Below are positions 1 through 4,981 of a stretch of DNA of 11,962 bases, one piece after another (position 1 is the stretch's first letter; each line of letters opens with the position of its first letter). The notes below the pieces were generated by a model, which saw only the letters and a list, made by a program, of their open reading frames with translations, made no database searches and had not been told where the DNA came from. The translations under genes were made by a program, and so were the position numbers. Source of the stretch: Bacillota bacterium (GTDB lineage Bacteria; Bacillota; Clostridia; Acetivibrionales; DTU013); NCBI GenBank assembly GCA_023412665.1, contig JAEZCA010000001.1, positions 1 to 11,962 of the forward strand, read 5' to 3'.

Positions 1-116
1 CGAGTAAAATCTCCCACTGACGTTGTTCAAACGCCACGTTTAGGCGTGGCGCACGGAGTGTAGCGTAGGGCGAATTCATTTCGCCCGCAGCGAGGGGGTA
101 TGGGGGCTTGCCCCCA
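1..116. repeat. Hairpin-rich repeated element, cut by the left window edge
   Basis: This is a dense series of inverted repeats. GAG/CTC (2-4/11-13) runs on into CCACTGAC (14-21), whose partner lies off the window. Then come CGCCACG/CGTGGCG (32-38/45-51), GGGCGAA/TTCGCCC (68-74/80-86) and TGGGGG/CCCCCA (101-106/111-116). The first 21 bases match 3492-3512 with one mismatch. The layout resembles the structured end of a small mobile element such as an IS200/IS605-type right end, but no transposase is visible and the family is inferred. I recall similar sequence as an interspersed repeat in clostridial genomes; this is memory, not a search. Confidence 0.5.
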
Positions 117-147
117 TTGGAAATTGAGAACAGGCGGGTAACATGTA

Positions 148-1551
148 ATGAAAGAAAATAACAGCAATACAGCTAATACACAGCCGGATGCAGGCCGTAT
201 CGAACTGCGCAGAGCGAGGTTTGCTTCAGGTGCCCTTGTTGTTTACAAGGCGCTGAAGCAGGACGGTCTGATTGCCGAGCTTTGCCAGATGCTCGAACAT
301 ATGGATTTGGGACGTCCTGATCTGTTTCGTATCATCGATTTATACAGTTCGGTAGGATACAGGCTTTTTTCAGAAGGGACAGGCCTGAAGGGATATATTA
401 TAGGTAAACTGCTGCACACAGAGAATCCGTTCAGCAGGGCAGCCGAGGCCGGAGACACAGAACGCCTGACAGGCCCAATGTCCGCTGCAGTGAGAAATGA
501 TCTTGCGCAGCTGCAGATACTTGCTTCGATGAGGTCTGAATGGATCCGTGATTTCGTACTGCATCTCTGCAAGGAAGATGAGGTCATACGGGAAGCGGTA
601 ATGAAACTGCCTCTATGGATGGACAATGACACAAATACCGGCGCCGGTCCGAAGGATGATATAGCAGGCGATGTGAACAGGATAACGGAAATATTGCTGA
701 ACAGCATATCATGGCCTGACTGTGCTGGTACTCTTGCCGAATTTCACAGGTGCTTCGGAAGCGGCATATTCTCAAAATACAGGGCATTCGTATGGAAAGA
801 GGGCACCTTTGCTGGTGTTGAATCGCCTGACCCAGTCAGATTTTCAGACTTGATTTCATATGAGCTTGAGAGAGAAGATATCATTCAAAACACACTGCAT
901 TTTCTCGATGGAAAGCCGGCTAACAATATTCTTTTATACGGGGACAGGGGAACTGGCAAGTCGACCACTGTAAAGGCGTTGGTAAATGAGTATCATGGCA
1001 GGGGCCTGCGTATGATCGAGGTTCCCAAAAGACTGCTGGCGGATTTCCCGCTGATCATCAGACAGCTGACGGGAAGAAACCTGAAATTCATACTGTTCGT
1101 TGACGATCTGGCCTTTGAAGATAATGAAGAAAACTACACAGCGTTGAAAGCGGCACTGGAGGGCGGTCTTGAGAGTAAGCCCGATAATGTGCTTATTTAT
1201 GCTACATCAAACAGAAAGCACCTGATAAAGGAAAGGTTCAGTGACAGGGCCGGCCTTGCTTCCGGTAATGCGGATGACGAGGTCCGGGCGGCAGATACCA
1301 TGCAGGAGAAGCTTTCGCTGTCGGACAGGTTCGGAATGACGATAGTTTTTTCTTCACCTGATAAAAGGAGATATCTCGAGATCGTTGAAGGAATAGCAGA
1401 AAAGAGAGGCCTGCATGCTGACAGGGAATATATCCAGCGTGAGGCGCTTAAATGGGAAATGCAGTACAACGGACGTTCGCCAAGGACTGCCAGACAGTTC
1501 GTAGACTGGCTTGAGGGTCAGCCGGGCACGTACGGCGGATATCGTTCCTGA
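148..1551 (+). CDS. DUF815 family AAA+ ATP-binding protein
   Basis: This 467-residue protein matches the DUF815 family of AAA+ ATPases, whose cellular role is not well defined. The first 240 residues are a mostly helical family-specific region. The ATPase core follows, with Walker A GDRGTGKST at 265-273, Walker B ILFVDDL at 315-321, a sensor-like YATSNR at 351-356, and a conserved R-rich stretch near 359-367. The C-terminal part (about 390-460) looks like an AAA+ lid. There is no signal peptide or membrane segment, so it should be cytosolic. The ATG at 148 is the first in frame, but the upstream GGCGGG (about 134-139) is only a weak ribosome binding site. The gene sits alone between a repeated element and a bidirectional terminator. 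The family call is firm; the function is unknown. Confidence 0.88.
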   Translation: MKENNSNTANTQPDAGRIELRRARFASGALVVYKALKQDGLIAELCQMLEHMDLGRPDLFRIIDLYSSVGYRLFSEGTGLKGYIIGKLLHTENPFSRAAEAGDTERLTGPMSAAVRNDLAQLQILASMRSEWIRDFVLHLCKEDEVIREAVMKLPLWMDNDTNTGAGPKDDIAGDVNRITEILLNSISWPDCAGTLAEFHRCFGSGIFSKYRAFVWKEGTFAGVESPDPVRFSDLISYELEREDIIQNTLHFLDGKPANNILLYGDRGTGKSTTVKALVNEYHGRGLRMIEVPKRLLADFPLIIRQLTGRNLKFILFVDDLAFEDNEENYTALKAALEGGLESKPDNVLIYATSNRKHLIKERFSDRAGLASGNADDEVRAADTMQEKLSLSDRFGMTIVFSSPDKRRYLEIVEGIAEKRGLHADREYIQREALKWEMQYNGRSPRTARQFVDWLEGQPGTYGGYRS

Positions 1552-1559
1552 GATAGCAA

Positions 1560-1595
1560 AAACATAAAGCCGGCGACTTAGCCGGCTTTATGTTT
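1560..1595. terminator. Bidirectional intrinsic terminator between DUF815 gene and aspS
   Basis: A perfect inverted repeat, AACATAAAGCCGGC (1561-1574) against GCCGGCTTTATGTT (1581-1594), encloses a 6-nt loop; 1560/1595 adds one more pair. It lies 9 bp after the DUF815 stop and 15 bp beyond the aspS stop on the other strand, so it can end both convergent transcripts. Short A/T tracts flank both sides rather than a long T-run. Confidence 0.85.
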
Positions 1596-1609
1596 GTGAG
1601 GTCATTAGT

Positions 1610-2935
1610 TCAGGGCTCCAGACGGTTTATATCCCTTGGGAACAGTGTGGCATATCGTACATTTTGCAGGTCCAGAAGCTTTGCCGTGAAGCGTTCCAGC
1701 CCGAGACCCAGTCCTCCGTGCGGTGGAAGTCCATATTTGTGCGCCATGAGGTAGCTGGAGAATTGCTCGATATCCATACCGCGGTCACGCATTTTTGCTA
1801 CCTGTGTATTGTAATCATGGATCCTTTGACCGCCTGTTGTGACCTCCATACCCCTGAAGATCAGGTCAAAGCTGTCGGTATATACGGGATCTTCTTTTGA
1901 ATCCTGTGTATAGAACGGCCTTTTTGAAGACTTGTAGCCGGTCACGAAAACCAGTTCACTCCCGGTTTTCTTCCTGATTATTTCGTAAAGCAGTTTTTCC
2001 TCCTCCGGCTCGAAATCCTCATAATCCGTTATCTCGCGATTGTATATTGATGATATCATCTCCTTTGCTTCCATAAAGCTGACTGCAGGGATATCATCCA
2101 CTACCGGCACATTTACCTTCAGCAATGCCAGTTCATCGGGATAATACTCCTTTATATAATCCAGTGTATAGGCCAGCATTTTTGTCTCCATTCTCATAAT
2201 ATCACGGTAGTCTTCTATGAAGCCCATTTCCAGGTCAACACTTGTGTATTCATTTATATGACGGGAGGTATCATGCTTTTCTGCCCTGAATACCGGTGCG
2301 ATCTCATAGACTCTTTCAAACACGCCGACCATCATTTGCTTGTAGAACTGGGGGCTTTGAGCCAGATAAGCCTCCCGCCCGAAATAGTCCAGCCTGAAGA
2401 TGTTAGCGCCGCCCTCCGCTCCGCTGAAAACTATCTTTGGTGTATGGATCTCCGTGAAGCCGTTTTTTCCCAGAAAGCTTCTGATACCTGCACAGATCCC
2501 CTCCTGGAGCTTGAATATCGCTCGCTCTCTGGCGTTGCGCAATGTAATGGGACGATAGTCTAGCAGTGTTTCGATCGATGCTTTGACTTCTTTGTTGTTT
2601 ATCACCACCGGAGTTTCGGCAGCCGGTTCCGAAAGAACTTTGCAGCTTATGAGCCTTACCTCAGCCCCGGTTCGGCTCCGTTCATCAGAGACGACCTCAC
2701 CTTTGACAATAACACTCATATTATCCTTCAGTTCTCTGAGCGGGAATGAGGAGAACTCAGCAGAATGGATACACTGGACCAGTGCCCTTTTAGTTCTGAG
2801 GATGACAAATGCAAAGTCGGACATTTCTCTGATCTTGTGTATAATGCCATGGATATCAACTATCTCGCCTATATGCTCCTTAAGCTCTTCCGCCTCAATA
2901 TGTGCAGAGGATATTTCACCTTTGATCATTATCAT
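1610..2935 (-). CDS. aspS: Aspartyl-tRNA synthetase, archaeal type, probably non-discriminating (tRNA Asp/Asn)
   Basis: A 441-residue class IIb synthetase that attaches aspartate to tRNA(Asp) and, in non-discriminating members, also to tRNA(Asn). It has an N-terminal OB-fold anticodon-binding domain (about 20-100), then the catalytic core: QSPQFYKQMM at 193-202, motif 2 beginning FRAEKHDTSRHINE at 216-229, and motif 3 GGLGLGLERF at 407-416. The QSPQFYKQ and RAEKHDTSRH signatures fit AspRS rather than AsnRS. At 441 residues it lacks the GAD insertion of the roughly 590-residue bacterial AspRS, which marks the archaeal type. The ATG at 2935 is preceded by AGGAGG with 9-nt spacing. It is transcribed alone after a long leader with an attenuator. 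Mis-acylation of tRNA(Asn) would need GatCAB, which is not in the window. Relaxed tRNA specificity is inferred from type, not read from residues. Confidence 0.9.
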   Translation of the reverse strand: MIMIKGEISSAHIEAEELKEHIGEIVDIHGIIHKIREMSDFAFVILRTKRALVQCIHSAEFSSFPLRELKDNMSVIVKGEVVSDERSRTGAEVRLISCKVLSEPAAETPVVINNKEVKASIETLLDYRPITLRNARERAIFKLQEGICAGIRSFLGKNGFTEIHTPKIVFSGAEGGANIFRLDYFGREAYLAQSPQFYKQMMVGVFERVYEIAPVFRAEKHDTSRHINEYTSVDLEMGFIEDYRDIMRMETKMLAYTLDYIKEYYPDELALLKVNVPVVDDIPAVSFMEAKEMISSIYNREITDYEDFEPEEEKLLYEIIRKKTGSELVFVTGYKSSKRPFYTQDSKEDPVYTDSFDLIFRGMEVTTGGQRIHDYNTQVAKMRDRGMDIEQFSSYLMAHKYGLPPHGGLGLGLERFTAKLLDLQNVRYATLFPRDINRLEP

Positions 2936-2992
2936 AAAAATCTGCCTCCTGTAATTTGATATTTCAAGCTTCTATACAGGGCTTATCCATTC

Positions 2993-3011
2993 CGGCATTG
3001 TCTGTATGCCG
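2993..3011 (-). promoter_or_regulatory. Small hairpin in the aspS 5' leader
   Basis: CGGCAT (2993-2998) and ATGCCG (3006-3011) form a 6-bp stem with a 7-nt loop between the leader terminator and the aspS ribosome binding site. There is no T-run, so it is not a terminator; it may stabilise the mRNA. Its role is unknown. Confidence 0.4.
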
Positions 3012-3033
3012 CATGATACCACATCCTTTCCAA

Positions 3034-3071
3034 TAAAAAAACGCACTGATACGAAATTGTACCGGTGCGTT
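3034..3071 (-). terminator. Intrinsic terminator inside the aspS leader (attenuator)
   Basis: Read on the minus strand, AACGCAC (3071-3065) pairs with GTGCGTT (3046-3040), extended inward by a GGTAC/GTATC stem after one mismatch, and is followed directly by a run of seven T (3040-3034). This is a complete intrinsic terminator about 100 nt before the aspS start codon and about 170 nt after the leader promoter. That position makes it an attenuator for aspS rather than the end of another gene. Confidence 0.75.
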
Positions 3072-3130
3072 GGAATAACGATGCCAATAAAAAAGCCATA
3101 CCATCCATCACACAGGCACAGGGCCACAAA

Positions 3131-3180
3131 GCACCTGTACCCGCGGACGGCCTTTAAACCGAACCTATGGGTGCAGGTGC
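3131..3180 (-). promoter_or_regulatory. Long-range stem overlapping the end of the leader peptide
   Basis: GCACCTG on the minus strand (3180-3174) is complementary to CAGGTGC (3137-3131). The 5' arm lies within the last leader-peptide codons. Nearby repeats (CCTGTGCCTGTG, 3118-3107) offer partly competing pairings. This is the arrangement expected for a switch controlled by ribosome position, but I have not computed a fold. Confidence 0.45.
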
Positions 3181-3221
3181 TGCATATCAATGTCTATTGT
3201 GTGATAATTAACATGCAGCAT
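3165..3221 (-). CDS. Leader peptide of the aspS attenuator
   Basis: An 18-codon ORF, MLHVNYHTIDIDMQHLHP, starts at ATG 3221 and stops at TAG 3165. AAGGAAGG lies 7 nt before this ATG, a strong ribosome binding site. An in-frame ATG six codons earlier (3239) would sit almost at the transcript start without a binding site. Codons 14-16 (CAG CAC CTG) lie in a segment, GCACCTG, that can pair with CAGGTGC at 3137-3131, so a ribosome at the end of the ORF would open that stem. The peptide has four His, two Asp and one Asn, so it is not a clean aspartate sensor; stalling by a drug or a nascent-chain signal is an alternative. It is an inferred gene with no family match known to me. Confidence 0.55.
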   Translation of the reverse strand: MLHVNYHTIDIDMQHLHP

Positions 3222-3250
3222 AATAATGCCTTCCTTCATGGTTTTACTAT

Positions 3251-3278
3251 ATGATACCACAAAATTTTGATGAAGCAA
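3251..3278 (-). promoter_or_regulatory. Sigma-A promoter of the aspS leader
   Basis: On the minus strand, TTGCTT (3278-3273), a 16-bp spacer and TATCAT (3256-3251) preceded by TGG form an extended -10 promoter. Transcription would start near 3244, giving a leader of about 310 nt before aspS. The next upstream unit is the structured RNA gene, which ends in its own hairpin. Confidence 0.6.
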
Positions 3279-3310
3279 TATAGATACATGAAATATTTTG
3301 TTTGCAACGC

Positions 3311-3339
3311 TGGGAAACCGCTATATTAGCGGTTTCCCA
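3311..3339 (-). terminator. Terminator-like hairpin after the structured RNA
   Basis: TGGGAAACCGC (3311-3321) pairs perfectly with GCGGTTTCCCA (3329-3339) around a 7-nt loop. It begins 8 nt beyond the CCA end of the RNA gene at 3348. The same arrangement, an AAACCCGC hairpin, follows the tRNA-Ser gene at 3749-3771. The tract downstream on the minus strand is not T-rich, so it may work as a 3' processing or stabilising stem as well as a terminator. Confidence 0.6.
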
Positions 3340-3347
3340 ACAAATAA

Positions 3348-3556
3348 TGGCGGACAGGGCGGGATTTGAACCCGCGTGTTCTATTGTGCAGGTTTGAACA
3401 ATGTCACAGTCCCCCTCCTCTATACGTATTTTCAGCCCTTCAGGCTGAAAAACGCTTGGTGGGGGTTACCGATTGAAAAAGCTGTCAGTGGCGAGTACAA
3501 TCTCCCACTGACTTATGTAGAATACCCTTATGGGACTACTCGTTTTTGCAGCTTTT
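3348..3556 (-). ncRNA. Structured RNA gene with tRNA-like 3' end (possible raiA-type RNA)
   Basis: The minus strand after a TATAAT box folds into nested helices. P1 is AAAAGCTG (3556-3549) with CAGCTTTT (3484-3477). Inside it are GTAG/CTAC with CCC/GGG (3517-3539) and an 11-bp stem with one bulge (3484-3512). Next comes a CCCCC-CC/GG-GGGGG helix (3411-3418/3458-3465) enclosing TTTTCAGCC/GGCTGAAAA (3429-3451), then ATTGT/ACAAT (3383-3402). It ends with a T arm GCGGG-TTCAAAT-CCCGC (3375-3359), CCTGTCC, G and CCA. The last 32 nt differ from tRNA-Ser(CGA) at two positions. No GGACAGG 5' half exists, so it is not an intact tRNA; no tag ORF and a G before CCA argue against tmRNA. My best guess is the raiA motif class, from general resemblance in size and compactness only. 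The alternative is a tRNA-Ser remnant next to a mobile element. Confidence 0.55.
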
Positions 3557-3563
3557 GAACAAA

Positions 3564-3569
3564 ATTATA
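3564..3569 (-). promoter_or_regulatory. -10 box of the structured RNA gene
   Basis: A perfect TATAAT on the minus strand (3569-3564) ends 7 nt before the start of helix P1. No good -35 sits at 16-18 bp; the closest, TTGTCT (3596-3591), has a 21-bp spacer. It marks the probable 5' end near 3556. Confidence 0.5.
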
Positions 3570-3748
3570 CTCTAGAAGGCCAATTTTCATAGACAATGGA
3601 GGGTGCGGACACCTCTGGACAATAAAAATGAGAACTATTCTAAAAAATATCGTTCAAATGTTGAAAAAGTGAGTAGTGCCCTCTGCTTTCAGCATCCATT
3701 TTTGTTTCTGTTTCGTAAATGTGAATTAAGATGTGTTTATAAATGCCG

Positions 3749-3771
3749 AAACCCGCTAAGATAGCGGGTTT
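3749..3771 (-). terminator. Terminator-like hairpin after tRNA-Ser
   Basis: AAACCCGC (3749-3756) and GCGGGTTT (3764-3771) form an 8-bp perfect stem with a 7-nt loop, starting 10 nt past the CCA end of tRNA-Ser on the minus strand. The T-run is poor (CGGCATTTAT follows). Confidence 0.6.
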
Positions 3772-3781
3772 GCGATGAAAA

Positions 3782-3870
3782 TGGCGGAGAGGGCGGGATT
3801 CGAACCCGCGTGTCGTTTCCGACAAACTGATTTCGAGTCAGCCCCGTTATGACCTCTTCGATACCTCTCC
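3782..3870 (-). tRNA. tRNA-Ser (anticodon CGA)
   Basis: An 89-nt class II tRNA. The acceptor stem GGAGAGG (3870-3864) pairs with CCTCTCC (3792-3786). The anticodon stem GCTGA/TCAGT encloses the loop CTCGAAA, giving anticodon CGA at 3835-3833, which reads UCG. The long variable arm TTGTCG-GAAA-CGACA is the serine signature. The T arm is GCGGG-TTCGAAT-CCCGC, the discriminator is G, and CCA is encoded (3784-3782). It lies about 105 bp downstream of tadA on the same strand and is followed by a hairpin. Confidence 0.95.
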
Positions 3871-3895
3871 GTATATTAACTTTGTTATTCCGCAG

Positions 3896-3921
3896 TGTTT
3901 CTGCCGCGTTGTTTCTGCCGC
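3896..3921. repeat. Two short direct repeats upstream of tRNA-Ser
   Basis: TGTTTCTGCCGC occurs at 3896-3907 and again at 3910-3921, a 14-bp period, between the tadA stop and the tRNA gene. The function is unknown; it may simply be slippage. Confidence 0.5.
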
Positions 3922-3974
3922 AGTGCATATCCTGCTGCTTATGCGGTGAATGTAAACCGGCGCTGCAATAACGC

Positions 3975-4475
3975 CTAACCTTCGTGCCTGGTATCATTCT
4001 CCCGCAGTTCTCTAAAAAAGTCTGTCAGGATCGCGGAGCATTTGTCCTCCAGCAGTCCCCATACCACGTCCACCCTGTGGTTGAAGGCCTTCACCCTGAA
4101 CACGTCGATCACCGAGCCTGCAGCTCCTGCCTTCAGATCCGAGGTCCCGATATAAAGGGTCCTGATCCTGGCCTGGATAATAGCGCCGGCACACATTGTG
4201 CAGGGTTCAAGAGTAACATACAGGTCACAGTCTGTCAACCTCCACGAGCCGAGCTTTTTGCCTGCCCGTCTGATGGCTGATATTTCCGCGTGAAGCGTTG
4301 CGTCGCATCTCAGCTCTTTTTCATTGTGGCCGCGGGCAATTATCCTGCCGTCCCTGACCACGACCGCGCCTACCGGCGTCTCACCCTTTTTGCGTGCCTT
4401 TTCCGCTTCCTTCAATGCCTGAGCCATGTACCGCTCGTGTGTGTGAAACGGGCGGGATACCTTATCCTGCGTCAT
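3975..4475 (-). CDS. tadA: tRNA-specific adenosine deaminase TadA
   Basis: A 166-residue zinc-dependent deaminase that converts A34 to inosine in tRNA(Arg)(ACG), letting it decode CGU, CGC and CGA. The catalytic HAE lies at 62-64 (zinc ligand His62, proton-shuttle Glu64) and PCTMC at 91-95 gives Cys92 and Cys95. TPVGAVVV at 33-40 is typical of the family, and the length is normal. The ATG at 4475 follows GGAGG with 7-nt spacing. It is transcribed toward tRNA-Ser and the structured RNA, so the strand has a translation theme, though each RNA has its own end hairpin. A related cytosine or guanine deaminase is possible but less likely given the TadA-like core. Confidence 0.93.
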   Translation of the reverse strand: MTQDKVSRPFHTHERYMAQALKEAEKARKKGETPVGAVVVRDGRIIARGHNEKELRCDATLHAEISAIRRAGKKLGSWRLTDCDLYVTLEPCTMCAGAIIQARIRTLYIGTSDLKAGAAGSVIDVFRVKAFNHRVDVVWGLLEDKCSAILTDFFRELRENDTRHEG

Positions 4476-4564
4476 GTACCGACCTCCGGAACTTAGAGAA
4501 AATGCGCAACTCTGATTATACTATAAAGCAGGTAAACAATCAATTGTATTTGTTATACAATATG

Positions 4565-4687
4565 TCATCTTGACGCCAATCGTCGGCCCAAGCTGTATAA
4601 AACCCTGAAAGGTAGGATTATCAAGTACATGATACAAATAATAAGGAATTCGATCAGCATGCTGATAAATTTGTTGAACCTTTCCAT
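4565..4687 (-). CDS. Small single-span membrane protein, 40 residues
   Basis: The ORF can be read from 4765, but the better start is ATG 4687, preceded by GGGAGGGTGA at a good distance. This gives a 40-residue protein starting MERFNKF. Residues about 8-27 are almost all I, L, M, F, C, Y and V, forming one membrane span, and the C-terminus is basic (GRRLASR), suggesting a positive cytoplasmic tail. It is encoded divergently from the 849-residue PEP-binding-domain gene. I do not recognise a family. Strong ribosome binding site plus clean membrane architecture make it a likely real gene. Confidence 0.6.
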   Translation of the reverse strand: MERFNKFISMLIEFLIICIMYLIILPFRVLYSLGRRLASR

Positions 4688-4812
4688 AAAATCACCCTCC
4701 CTGACAGATGTGAAACATATCCGGATGAATTGTACTAATATGTACGATACGTATATTTTCACCAATATTATCTTCTTTTATAACGTCTTTTATTGTTTTC
4801 AATAAAGTGAAA

Positions 4813-4826
4813 ACTTTGGACAAAGT
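4813..4826. promoter_or_regulatory. Inverted repeat in a divergent intergenic region
   Basis: ACTTTG-GA-CAAAGT is a short perfect palindrome between the divergent small membrane gene and the PEP-binding-domain gene. It could be an operator, but it is short and may be chance in AT-rich DNA. Confidence 0.25.
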
Positions 4827-4869
4827 GCAGGATTGGTGAGCTTAAATTGCAAAAAGTATAAATTGTGAA

Positions 4870-4898
4870 TTGAAATAAGCGGATTAAAGTGATAAAAT
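4870..4898 (+). promoter_or_regulatory. Sigma-A promoter of the PEP-binding-domain gene
   Basis: TTGAAA (4870-4875), a 17-bp spacer and TAAAAT (4893-4898) make a near-consensus vegetative promoter. The expected start near 4905 leaves a leader of about 75 nt containing a small hairpin, GCTGAA/TTCAGC (4928-4933/4938-4943). Confidence 0.65.
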
Positions 4899-4981
4899 GA
4901 ATAAGGGCGACAACGGCGTTGCAAAGTGCTGAATTTTTTCAGCCTTCTGCAGCGTCTTATTTTTTATATCAGGAGGCGCTT

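Noticed and set aside
2972..3190. 72-codon minus-strand ORF in the aspS leader
   Set aside because: It crosses the attenuator terminator and lacks a ribosome binding site; the 18-codon ORF in another frame has a strong one.
2936..3278. T-box riboswitch for aspS
   Set aside because: There is a terminator and a TGGCA, but no AGGGTGG...ACCGCG box or recognisable specifier stem; the leader peptide explains the layout better.
3348..3556. tmRNA or intact tRNA
   Set aside because: No tag-peptide ORF, the base before CCA is G rather than A, and there is no 5' half to pair with CCTGTCC.
3376..3558. 60-codon plus-strand ORF over the structured RNA
   Set aside because: It lies wholly across the helices of the minus-strand RNA gene, has no ribosome binding site, and its sequence follows the palindromes. 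I treat it as spurious.
3737..3997. 86-codon minus-strand ORF
   Set aside because: It runs straight through tRNA-Ser and its terminator hairpin.
4919..4981. Upstream TTG start extending the PEP-binding-domain protein by 21 residues
   Set aside because: The ATG at 4982 has an ideal AGGAGG, and the extension covers the leader hairpin.
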